From Colimorpha sp045597945 (lineage in GTDB: Bacteria; Bacteroidota; Bacteroidia; Bacteroidales; P3), in contig JAZLLD010000058.1 of the NCBI GenBank assembly GCA_045597945.1, positions 1-64,000 on the forward strand: a stretch of DNA of 64,000 bases. The letters run 5' to 3'. The notes under the pieces were generated by a model, which did no database searches, was not told the origin of the DNA, and saw only the letters and a list, made by a program, of their open reading frames with translations. Of the stretch, positions 1 through 6,771 are shown piece after piece. How positions within the stretch are numbered: position 1 is the first letter of the stretch; the number at the start of each line of letters is the position of its first letter. The position numbers and the translations under genes are program-made.

Positions 1-338
1 GGTTCTCCGTCAAGATGCGGCTCGCCCTCCGCGACCCCATGGCGTGCTTCGCCCTCCTCCCCATCCTCAACGACTCGCCCCTCATGCAAGTCACCCTCCA
101 CCCGCGCCTCGGCATCCAGCAGTATCAGGGGCAGGTAGACATGCAAGCCTTCGAACTTTTCTACGAAAGTTGCAACAAACCCCTTGTCTACAACGGCGAC
201 CTCCGCACGGTGGCCGACATACGAAAACTGTCTAAAAATTTTCCTAAATTATCCGCCATCATGGTCGGACGCGGACTCATCGACAATCCCGCTCTCGCCA
301 GCCAATGGGAAGCCTTGCAGACCGCTAAGAGCCTCTGA
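1..338 (+). CDS. dus: tRNA-dihydrouridine synthase, C-terminal part (cut by window edge)
   Basis: The reading frame is open from the first base and ends with TGA at 336-338, so only the last 110 or so residues are present. Visible Dus features are FSVKMRLAL near the start, QVTLHPRLG, the VYNGD segment of the FMN-binding barrel, and the closing IMVGRGLIDNP motif that contacts flavin phosphate. Family knowledge: Dus enzymes reduce uridine in tRNA D-loops using FMN and NADPH. The subtype cannot be decided from this fragment. No terminator is obvious after the stop. Confidence 0.9.
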   Translation, partial: FSVKMRLALRDPMACFALLPILNDSPLMQVTLHPRLGIQQYQGQVDMQAFELFYESCNKPLVYNGDLRTVADIRKLSKNFPKLSAIMVGRGLIDNPALASQWEALQTAKSL

Positions 339-651
339 TGACACTCCTCATATAATATATAAGCGAGAGTTATAATACAAACATTTTCACCATCCTCAAA
401 AAGCAAAGCGATAAAACAAACCTGTAGAGCGCATATCACAACCATTCGTAGACCGACATACACAAAACAAATAAAAAACGCTACAAACGGCAATTCCGAG
501 CGAAATATGACCCATACAACAATCACACTCAATCCGGCCAATAATATCATCGGCAGAAATTGAGCAAAAACACGCCGTTTAAAGTCCCTGCGGCAGCCCT
601 TTGTGACCAACAAACAACCGTAATAAACTAACAATCAACATACAAAAACAC

Positions 652-782
652 TTGGTGCAACTTAGTGCACCTATTTTTCCAACTTTTTCATATGCGGGGG
701 GAATGATGCCCTATATAAGGGAATGTTTTCCCCCTTCTTATACGAAAGTTATAAAACACCTTACACCATCTTGCACCAAATT
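652..782. repeat. Imperfect inverted-repeat element with TTGGTGCAA ends
   Basis: TTGGTGCAA near 654 faces its complement TTGCACCAA near 773, about 110 bp apart. Between them a GGGGGAA/TTCCCCC pair encloses a CCCTATATAAGGG hairpin. It could be a small folded transcript or a mobile palindrome. Only one copy was seen in the window. Confidence 0.4.
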
Positions 783-932
783 TCCTAAACCAATATATTT
801 CAACAACTTGCAAAATTACCCAATCTACGTCTCCCATCCGATTGACAAGAGACAAAATTATGTTAATCCGAATTAACAAATAGAGCCCAACACACACCAT
901 GTGGCAGCCTAGCATCAAGCCCGTTTCACTCC

Positions 933-991
933 CGTCGCAGCCCCGTTCCAAGCCCGACGGGCTAAAACGGGGCAAAATCGCCCCTGCGACG
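933..991. repeat. Long nested hairpin, possible structured RNA or palindromic element
   Basis: Three stacked stems can be read directly: CGTCGCAG (933-940) with CTGCGACG (984-991), CCCCGTT (941-947) with AACGGGG (966-972), and AGCC with GGCT around the tip. No T-run follows on either strand, so a plain intrinsic terminator is unlikely. Function unknown. Confidence 0.5.
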
Positions 992-1103
992 CAACTGAAA
1001 ACGCCCCTCCACAACTCAAATTTCAACATTTGTCCCCAGTAGGCTCTGCCCCTCCCCAAGTTGTAAATCGAATCGGGCTATTTTTTAGCGGAACTGATTA
1101 TTT

Positions 1104-1269
1104 TTTAATACATACCCCCCGCCTAAAGGCGTACCCCTCTCAAGAGGGGATGGCTGCCGCCTCACATCGTCAACAACGTGGTATCACAACGGACGGCCAC
1201 CGCCCATCCCCTCTTGAGAGGGGCGAGAAGGTTCTGTGAGCTTTCGAGAGTGACGGGGTATGTATTAAA
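1104..1269. mobile_element. MITE-like element with 15-bp perfect terminal inverted repeats
   Basis: The left end TTTAATACATACCCC (1104-1118) is matched exactly by GGGGTATGTATTAAA (1255-1269). Inside, CCCCTCTCAAGAGGGG (1134-1149) and CCCCTCTTGAGAGGGG (1207-1222) form a second inverted pair, and CGCCTAAAGGCG is a further small hairpin. At 166 bp with no coding capacity this fits a miniature inverted-repeat element. No target-site duplication is clear, and no transposase is in the window. Confidence 0.55.
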
Positions 1270-1316
1270 GTTCAATTTGATTGATATTTTTTTTCTTCCA
1301 TGTCATTTATTTTTCG

Positions 1317-1324
1317 TATCTTTG
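1317..1324 (+). promoter_or_regulatory. Bacteroidota -7 promoter element for the terC leader
   Basis: TATCTTTG matches the TAnnTTTG consensus of the Bacteroidota primary sigma factor. A good -33 TTG at the usual spacing is not evident. Transcription would start near 1330, leaving a leader of about 210 nt that contains the riboswitch-like region. Confidence 0.65.
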
Positions 1325-1336
1325 CAGCCTGAATTA

Positions 1337-1490
1337 TTGAGGGAGTAATTGGCGGCACAGGCCGTGGAGGGTGTCAACAGATCACTGGTCGACAACGACT
1401 TGGCACCTTCCGCAAGCAATGAGACTCATGGACGGGGCTACGGCCCGTCTGTGAGATTTTTTGTATTAGGCCTCCGCCAATACGGATTTT
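1337..1490 (+). promoter_or_regulatory. yybP-ykoY type manganese riboswitch with expression platform
   Basis: The leader has the family landmarks in order: a P1 arm TGAG followed by GGAGTA (about 1338-1347), a second hairpin arm with GTGTCAACA (1371-1379) as in the second conserved loop, and a closing GAGA then CTCA (1421-1427) that pairs back to P1. Downstream, GACGGG/CCCGTC (1431-1449) forms a hairpin followed after 7 nt by TTTTTT. ATTGGCGG plus GGCC (1348-1363) is complementary to GGCC plus CCGCCAAT (1469-1481), a possible alternative fold. Family knowledge: this riboswitch senses Mn2+ and commonly controls terC/ykoY and mntP genes, which are the two genes directly downstream. Confidence 0.75.
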
Positions 1491-1539
1491 GATAATTGAA
1501 AATATAATTATTGAACATATAAATTAACAGTCAACAACA

Positions 1540-2589
1540 ATGTCACGATTCCTGTTTTTCGGCATCTTTATGGTGTTTATCATATTCATGCTGGCTATGG
1601 ACCTGGGCGTGTTCCACAAGAAGGACCACGAGATTAAGATTAAGGAGGCCGGCACCTGGACCGCCATCTGGGTGATTCTGGCCATGCTCTTCGGCCTGCT
1701 ACTGCGCCTGAAGGGCGAATGGGTGCACGGCATTGCCAGCATGGACGACCTGCTGGCCTACGCCCAGGGCACCAACCTGGAGGCTCTGCTGCAGCCCTCG
1801 ATGGACTTCGGCACAGCGCTGGGTATCTACCGCAAGGAGGTGTTCTCGCAGTACCTGGCCGGCTACTTCCTGGAAGAGTCGCTGTCGATCGACAACATCT
1901 TCGTGATGATCATGATTTTTGTGAGCTTCGGCATCGACAAGAAGTACTACCACCGCATCCTGTTCTGGGGCATCTTGGGCGCCATCGTGATGCGCTTCCT
2001 TTTCATCTTCCTGCTGGGCGCAGTGGTGGAGCGGTTCTCCTGGATCCTGGCTATCTTCGGCGTGGTGCTGATATGGAGCGGCATCAAGATGTTCCGCGAC
2101 AAGGGCGACGAGCAGATCGACACGGCCAACCACCCCGCCGTGAAGTTCGCCAGCCGGTTCTTCCCCGTCACCCGCGAGGTACACGGCCATGACTTCTTTA
2201 TCAAGAAGGAGGGCAAGACCTATCTTACGCCGCTGTTCCTGGTGCTGCTGGTGATTGAGTTCAGCGACATCATCTTCGCCGTGGACAGCATTCCGGCAGT
2301 GTTCTCGGTGACGACGGACACGTTTATCGTCTATTTTTCCAACATCTTCGCAATCATGGGGCTGCGCTCGCTGTTCTTCCTGCTGAGCAATGTGACCGAC
2401 ATGTTCTGGCTGCTGAAATACGGTCTGGGCATGTTGCTGTGCTTCATCGGCGTGAAGATGATCGGCCACGAGTTCTTCCACCTGACTATCTCCACCGTGG
2501 CTTCGCTGATGGTGATCCTGGGCATCCTGGCCGGATCCATCAGCCTCTCGCTGCTTATTCCTAACCACAAAAAGACTAAAGAATGCTGA
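1540..2589 (+). CDS. terC: TerC family integral membrane protein
   Basis: A 349-residue protein with seven to nine hydrophobic segments. The TerC-typical acidic membrane motifs are visible: FLEESLSIDNIFVM in the first half and LVVIEFSDIIFAVDSIPAVF in the second, carrying the conserved Glu/Asp residues. A charged cytoplasmic loop with FFPVTREVHGHDF lies between them. TerC proteins such as Alx and YkoY are linked to manganese export or loading of exported metalloenzymes. The ATG at 1540 is the first good start after the riboswitch leader. The stop overlaps the mntP start by 7 bases, so translation is probably coupled. Confidence 0.9.
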   Translation: MSRFLFFGIFMVFIIFMLAMDLGVFHKKDHEIKIKEAGTWTAIWVILAMLFGLLLRLKGEWVHGIASMDDLLAYAQGTNLEALLQPSMDFGTALGIYRKEVFSQYLAGYFLEESLSIDNIFVMIMIFVSFGIDKKYYHRILFWGILGAIVMRFLFIFLLGAVVERFSWILAIFGVVLIWSGIKMFRDKGDEQIDTANHPAVKFASRFFPVTREVHGHDFFIKKEGKTYLTPLFLVLLVIEFSDIIFAVDSIPAVFSVTTDTFIVYFSNIFAIMGLRSLFFLLSNVTDMFWLLKYGLGMLLCFIGVKMIGHEFFHLTISTVASLMVILGILAGSISLSLLIPNHKKTKEC

Positions 2590-3146
2590 TATTACAATCG
2601 TTCCTGCTGGCTCTGGCGTTGTGCGTGGACAGCCTGGTGGTGTCTACGACAAGCGCTTTCAAGAGCAAGATGTCGTACCGCCGCGGACTGCTGATGGCGG
2701 TGACTTTCGGTTTCTTCCAAGGCTTGTTCCCCCTGCTGGGGGCGCTGCTGGGCGAGGCCTTCCAGGCCTTTGTGGAGTCGGTGGACCACTGGATTGCCTT
2801 CGGCCTGCTGCTGATAGTGGGAGGCCGAATGATATGGGATTCTTTCCGCGAGGAAGAAGACGCAAAGCAGATGGACGTGACCCGGTTCGGCACCATGTGC
2901 CTACTGGGCATTGCCACAAGCATTGACGCCTTTGTGGTGGGTATCAGCCTCGGACTGAACAGAACGATGGCCGAGGTGTGGCTGAACGTGATAGTCATCG
3001 GCGTGGTGACAACGCTGGTGTCGCTCGTGGGTCTGTTCCTGGGTAAGCGGAACATTCCCATTCCCGAAAAGGGCGCCACGCTCATCGCCGGCGGGGTGCT
3101 GATAGGTCTGGGAACATACACACTGCTGGAACACACTTTAGGATAA
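2583..3146 (+). CDS. mntP: Putative manganese efflux pump MntP
   Basis: 187 residues with six hydrophobic segments and the two family motifs in symmetrical halves: CVDSLVVSTTSAF near residue 15 and SIDAFVVGISLG near residue 113. The membrane Asp in each is needed for transport in characterised MntP proteins. Length matches the family. The start ATG lies inside the last codons of terC (2583-2589). Pairing with terC under one manganese riboswitch supports a role in Mn2+ export when intracellular manganese is high. Confidence 0.92.
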   Translation: MLILQSFLLALALCVDSLVVSTTSAFKSKMSYRRGLLMAVTFGFFQGLFPLLGALLGEAFQAFVESVDHWIAFGLLLIVGGRMIWDSFREEEDAKQMDVTRFGTMCLLGIATSIDAFVVGISLGLNRTMAEVWLNVIVIGVVTTLVSLVGLFLGKRNIPIPEKGATLIAGGVLIGLGTYTLLEHTLG

Positions 3147-3212
3147 TTAACCGTTATTGAGGTTTCAACCTCAATTCAAATTAATCGTTACCGAGGTTCC
3201 AACCTCAATTTC
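3145..3212. repeat. Duplicated 33-bp hairpin unit between mntP and menA
   Basis: Two near-identical direct units (about 3145-3177 and 3179-3211) each contain a GAGGTT..AACCTC hairpin. The second differs by a few substitutions, some inside the hairpin loop. No strong T-run follows, so it is at best a weak terminator or processing site between the mntP and menA transcripts. Confidence 0.6.
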
Positions 3213-3227
3213 TCATCACAATTCACT

Positions 3228-4124
3228 ATGAAAAAACACACCTTCAAAGACTGGTTTGCGGCCACCAGATATTGGTCGTTCTCGGTGTCGTCGCTGCCCG
3301 CAGTGGCCACCATCGCACTGATGTGCTATTATAACGGTTTCGGACAAATCAACTGGCTCAACGCCGTGCTGGCTGTAGTGGGCGTGGTCATCTTCCATGC
3401 CGCCGGCAACCTGCTGAGCGACGTGGGCGACTACAAGTCGGGAGCCGACTGCGAGGAAGCATTCGCCGTGCCCAACTTGGTGAAGCACATCTTCGAGCCT
3501 AAAGAATATCTGCGACTGAGTTACGCGCTCTTTGCCATAGGCATCGCCATCGGACTGTTCCTCACCTGGCGCTGCGGATGGCAACTGCTGGTGGTAGGCG
3601 GACTGGGATTCGTGTTCACGGTGCTGTACACCCAGAGCAAGAACGTGTTTCTGAGCGACTTGAATATCTTTGTGATTTTCGGTATGCTGATCATGCTGGG
3701 CACCTCGCTGGTGAGCACCGGCAGCATAGACTTCCGCAGCCTGCTGCTGACCATTCCGCTGGGCTTGATCACCCTCTCGGTGCTGCACGCCAACAACACC
3801 GTGGACATACAGAGCGACGGCAATGCCGGCCTGCACACCCTGGCCATGGCTATGGGGCAGACTGCCGCCGCCAAGACCTATATTGTATACCAAGTACTGC
3901 CCTTTGTGTGGGTGGCCGTGTGTGCCGTGCTGGGCTATCTGCCTTGGACCGCGCTGCTGTGCCTCGTGGCATTCATTCCCGCCATGGGCAACATCAAGAA
4001 AGCAGCCAGATATAAGGAGGAAGGCCGCGACGCCCTGATAGGACTCGACCTGATGTCGGCCAAGTTGCAGCTCATCTTCTCGCTCACGCTGGCCGTGGGC
4101 CTATTTGTGGCAGCACTGCTGTAG
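3228..4124 (+). CDS. menA: 1,4-dihydroxy-2-naphthoate polyprenyltransferase (UbiA family)
   Basis: 298 residues, eight to nine membrane helices. The two Asp-rich prenyl-diphosphate-binding motifs are present: NLLSDVGDYKSGAD near residue 64 and NNTVDIQSDGNAG near residue 189. MenA attaches the polyprenyl chain to 1,4-dihydroxy-2-naphthoate, the membrane step of menaquinone synthesis. No other men genes are in the window. Its 3' end overlaps by 24 bases the 3' end of the convergent gene on the minus strand. Another UbiA-family substrate cannot be fully excluded. Confidence 0.85.
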   Translation: MKKHTFKDWFAATRYWSFSVSSLPAVATIALMCYYNGFGQINWLNAVLAVVGVVIFHAAGNLLSDVGDYKSGADCEEAFAVPNLVKHIFEPKEYLRLSYALFAIGIAIGLFLTWRCGWQLLVVGGLGFVFTVLYTQSKNVFLSDLNIFVIFGMLIMLGTSLVSTGSIDFRSLLLTIPLGLITLSVLHANNTVDIQSDGNAGLHTLAMAMGQTAAAKTYIVYQVLPFVWVAVCAVLGYLPWTALLCLVAFIPAMGNIKKAARYKEEGRDALIGLDLMSAKLQLIFSLTLAVGLFVAALL

Positions 4125-5018
4125 CGTCCATTCCTGGCCTTCGCACTCAGGGTGTTGGCACAGATACTCGTGGGCTACCATGCCCATGGTATGACGGAAA
4201 TTAAACTCACTGAGAATATTCTGGCCCTCTGCGGTGTGGAGATAGTCTATGCCCAGAGGGCCTTCGTATTGCCCAACAATATGGCACATGAGCCATTGCT
4301 CCAAGACAGCCTGATCAGAAACTGAGTAGCCCACACGCTCGCGAATATCATCGTCGGGAATGAGCAGGTTGCCGTGATAGACTCCGTTGGAGGAAGTGAA
4401 AAAGGAGAATCCACAGAATTCCACCCCCTTGCGATGTATGCGATATTCAAGGGCGAATTCCGAATCCACCTGGCGGCGGGGCTCTACAATCACACATTGC
4501 TGGTTCTTCACAACTTTCTGCATCCAGCTGAGGTCGTGAGGGCTCATTTCCCCAGTCACCCAGCGCAGTCCCCTACCCGACCCCGACCAAGGGGCTTTGA
4601 GCACCACGGCATGGTGGCGGGCAATCATGCCTTCCACCTCGGCAGATGTGGTGGCGGCAACGGTCTGAGGCTGCAGAGGGAGGATGGTAGAGCGGTGCTG
4701 GAGGTGGCGGATTCTAGAGAGTTCGTCATCAGAAGGCAGACACGCCTCGTCTACCCCCAGTTTGAGCAGATGGTTCCGCAACACGATGTTCCAACCCCAA
4801 GGGATGAGGTGTTGATTTGTTGAGCTGTTGATTTGTTGATTTGAAGTGAGGGCCAAGGGGGAAGGGAGGCAGACCTGGGCCTCAGGGTAAAGGATTCGCA
4901 TGATTTCGACTCCCTGCCGGGCAAAACGCAAAGCCGACTCCGGCGGCATATAGTTGCTGCTGCCGTTGGCCAGACAAAGGTCGTGTTCAGGGTTGAAAAT
5001 GCAGATTACCGTCTCCAT
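4101..5018 (-). CDS. ATP-grasp-like protein of unknown substrate
   Basis: 305 residues, soluble, no signal peptide. VVLKAPWSGSGRGLRWV (about residues 140-156) resembles the nucleotide-binding loop of ATP-grasp ligases, and CVIVEPRRQVDSEFALEYR and LSEFNFRHTMGM resemble later strand and metal-site regions. I recognise the fold only loosely and cannot name a reaction. It converges on and overlaps menA by 24 bases. Residues about 59-70 (NQQINSSTNQ) are encoded by an 8-bp repeat (4811-4842) that looks like an insertion. A change in unit number would shift the frame. Confidence 0.7.
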   Translation of the reverse strand: METVICIFNPEHDLCLANGSSNYMPPESALRFARQGVEIMRILYPEAQVCLPSPLALTSNQQINSSTNQHLIPWGWNIVLRNHLLKLGVDEACLPSDDELSRIRHLQHRSTILPLQPQTVAATTSAEVEGMIARHHAVVLKAPWSGSGRGLRWVTGEMSPHDLSWMQKVVKNQQCVIVEPRRQVDSEFALEYRIHRKGVEFCGFSFFTSSNGVYHGNLLIPDDDIRERVGYSVSDQAVLEQWLMCHIVGQYEGPLGIDYLHTAEGQNILSEFNFRHTMGMVAHEYLCQHPECEGQEWTLQQCCHK

Positions 5019-5278
5019 AATTGATTAATTAACGGCAAAAAGTAACAATTATTGCGACAAAAAGCACACCAAATCAAAAACAATTATCTACCAACACATT
5101 ACCGAACACCCATTGCCTTATTTTACATATTTCGATACTTTCAATTACCTTATTTTACAAATTTCACTACTTTTCATTGCCTTATTTTGCAAATTTCCAA
5201 ACTTCCCATTGCCTTATTTTGCAAATTTCGCCCACAATTATCTTCAGGCAACCGCTAGAAATTCGATAATACTTATAA
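5019..5278. repeat. Gap with 32-bp tandem repeat (5111-5232)
   Basis: Nearly four head-to-tail 32-bp units begin at 5111, 5143, 5175 and 5207, the last cut to 26 bp. Each contains a core CCTTATTTT(A/G)CA followed by a variable tail. Units three and four are most alike. A 68-codon frame running through them is a by-product of the repeat. Function unknown. Confidence 0.75.
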
Positions 5279-5664
5279 ACTGAAAGACGAGGATTTTCAG
5301 CGAAGGTAAAATGACCGATAGATATAGAATTCATTCTAGATCTAGAATTATGATTCTAGATTTGCGATGAGTCATCCGGCAGAGAGTTTTTATTACAGAT
5401 GCAATGTTATATAGCTGTTATTCAGATGGTAGCATAACAGCATTCGATCTATCAATAGATGCCTTCCTCATCGGTGAAACCACAAATATAGAATATAGAA
5501 TCACATAACGCATTGATTTCACACAAATGTGCGCACTGTTGCAAAATCCCATTCTAGATTCTATATTTTGGGCATTCCGCACATTCTTTTTACACCCCTT
5601 ATGAGTCCGCTCCCTTAAACGGGGCTACCCCGTAGAATCAACGGAGCCACAACGGAGTTTCAGC
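5279..5664 (-). repeat. Dispersed non-coding element R1, copy A
   Basis: Read on the minus strand, this matches 50521-51071 in three blocks. First, 5594-5663 matches 50521-50590. Second, 5476-5569 matches 50613-50704 at roughly 88 percent by eye, including the TTTTGCAACA and GCGCACATTTGTGTG core. Third, 5317-5340 matches 50844-50867 with one mismatch, and a 21-base end block at 5280-5300 is identical to 51051-51071. Palindromes built on TCTAGA are frequent. No coding frame spans it. It could be a non-autonomous mobile element or a structured RNA. Confidence 0.65.
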
Positions 5665-5702
5665 GCGCCAACACTCTATCTTCACCTCCGCACAGTATGC
5701 CG

Positions 5703-5735
5703 AAAGGGGAAGCCGAGGCCTCCCCTTTTTATTAT
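5703..5735 (+). terminator. Hairpin terminator, T-run on plus strand
   Basis: AAGGGGA pairs with TCCCCTT around a GC-rich loop, followed by TTTTTATT on the plus strand. Read on the minus strand it lies just beyond the serA stop and also forms the hairpin, with only TTT after it. It may serve both a plus-strand transcript from the R1 region and serA. Confidence 0.6.
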
Positions 5736-5750
5736 ATAGTATAGTAAATA

Positions 5751-6671
5751 CTATTTGTTGACCTGGAATTTGGTGCAGCCAGTAGCAAAGTAGTTGCTGA
5801 TCTGGTTGGCAGCAGCGATACCGGCATTGATGTTAGCCTCTTCGGTCTGAGCACCCATCTTTTTGGGAGTTGCGAAGTAGCGGCCTTCGAATGCCTTGAA
5901 CTCTGCATCAGCGTCGGGCATGATGTCGGAGATGTAGCGGAGGTCGGTACGGTCGGCCATCAGTTTGAGGAGTTCAGCCTCGTTGATGACTTCCTTACGA
6001 GCGGTGTTGACGAGGATACCACCCTTGGGCATCTTGTTGACGAGCTCGTAGTTGATGCTGTTCTTGGTCTCGGCGGTAGCGGGGATGTGGAGGGACACTA
6101 CGTCGCAGGTTTCGAACAGTGCAGCCTGGTTGGCAACAGCGTGAGCCACGCCGTCAGCCTCGATCTGCTCGGCAGTGAGGAATGCGTCGAAAGCATAGAC
6201 ATCCATGCCGAAGCCCTTGGCGATGCGAGCCACGTTGCGGCCTACATTACCGTAAGCGAGGAGACCGAGTTTCTTGCCCATGAGCTCGGAACCGGACTTG
6301 CCGTTGTAGAAGTTACGGACGCAGAAAACGAGGAGACCCATGACGAGCTCAGCAACAGCGTTGGAGTTCTGGCCGGGGGTGTTCATGGCGATGATGCCAC
6401 GCTCGGTGCAAGCAGCGAGGTCGAGGTTGTCGAAACCAGCGCCAGCGCGAACGACGATCTTGAGGTTCTTAGCGTGGTCGATAACTTCCTTGGTGACTTT
6501 GTCGGAGCGAACGATGAGAGCGTCAGCGTCAGCAACAGCTGCGTAGAAGTCGTTCACGTCGGGATATTTCTCGAGAAGTGCCAGGGTGTGGCCGTTCTTC
6601 TCAACCACTTCGCGGATGCCGTCAACAGCAACTTTAGCGAAGGGTTTTTCGGTAGCAACAAGTACTTTCAT
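5751..6671 (-). CDS. serA: D-3-phosphoglycerate dehydrogenase, short form
   Basis: 306 residues, no regulatory ACT domain. The NAD-binding region contains LGLLAYGNVGRNVARI (about 135-150) and catalytic Arg lies in VNTARKEVIN (near 225). It oxidises 3-phosphoglycerate to 3-phosphohydroxypyruvate, the first step of serine synthesis. It directly follows serC on the same strand with a 100-bp spacer. The usual catalytic His motif TPH(I/L)GA reads TPKKMGA here (268-274), so His is replaced by Lys. I recall this being usual for the short Bacteroidota form, but the consequence is not visible from sequence. Confidence 0.9.
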   Translation of the reverse strand: MKVLVATEKPFAKVAVDGIREVVEKNGHTLALLEKYPDVNDFYAAVADADALIVRSDKVTKEVIDHAKNLKIVVRAGAGFDNLDLAACTERGIIAMNTPGQNSNAVAELVMGLLVFCVRNFYNGKSGSELMGKKLGLLAYGNVGRNVARIAKGFGMDVYAFDAFLTAEQIEADGVAHAVANQAALFETCDVVSLHIPATAETKNSINYELVNKMPKGGILVNTARKEVINEAELLKLMADRTDLRYISDIMPDADAEFKAFEGRYFATPKKMGAQTEEANINAGIAAANQISNYFATGCTKFQVNK

Positions 6672-6694
6672 TGTTTTGTTGATTTGTATAGGTG

Positions 6695-6754
6695 ACTAGA
6701 AGTTCTAGATTTTCTAGTAATACTAGGTTTTCTAGATTTTCTAGAACTTCTAGT
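6695..6754. repeat. CTAG-rich palindrome between serC and serA
   Basis: ACTAGAAGTTCTAGA (6695-6709) is perfectly inverted as TCTAGAACTTCTAGT (6740-6754). The space between carries further CTAG units, giving seven CTAG tetramers in 60 bp. It lies in the serC-serA spacer, so it could fold in the transcript and tune downstream serA expression. No protein is recognisable. Confidence 0.7.
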
Positions 6755-6771
6755 TAATTATTCACTAAGAT

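Larger units (their letters stand above)
339..1539. other. Gene-free stretch between dus and terC
   Basis: About 1.2 kb without a convincing gene. It holds an inverted-repeat pair near 652-782, a rod-like hairpin at 933-991, a MITE-like element at 1104-1269, and a promoter with a riboswitch leader at 1317-1490, listed separately. In 339-650 I see only AT-rich DNA and a TTG-started hydrophobic frame on the minus strand that I do not accept as a gene. Confidence 0.7.

Noticed and set aside
188..634. 148-codon hydrophobic frame on the minus strand
   Set aside because: It begins with TTG, has no usable ATG, and its last 150 bases run antisense through dus. Hydrophobic content alone is not enough.
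652..876. 74-codon frame after dus
   Set aside because: TTG start within an inverted-repeat element; composition not gene-like.
1699..2568. Long minus-strand frame opposite terC
   Set aside because: His/Gln/Glu-rich mirror of membrane-helix codons; a typical antisense shadow.
5052..5258. 68-codon frame across the 32-bp repeats
   Set aside because: Exists only because the repeat lacks stops in that frame; no protein features.
5019..5750. CRISPR array
   Set aside because: The 32-bp units are head to tail without spacers, and no cas genes are in the window.
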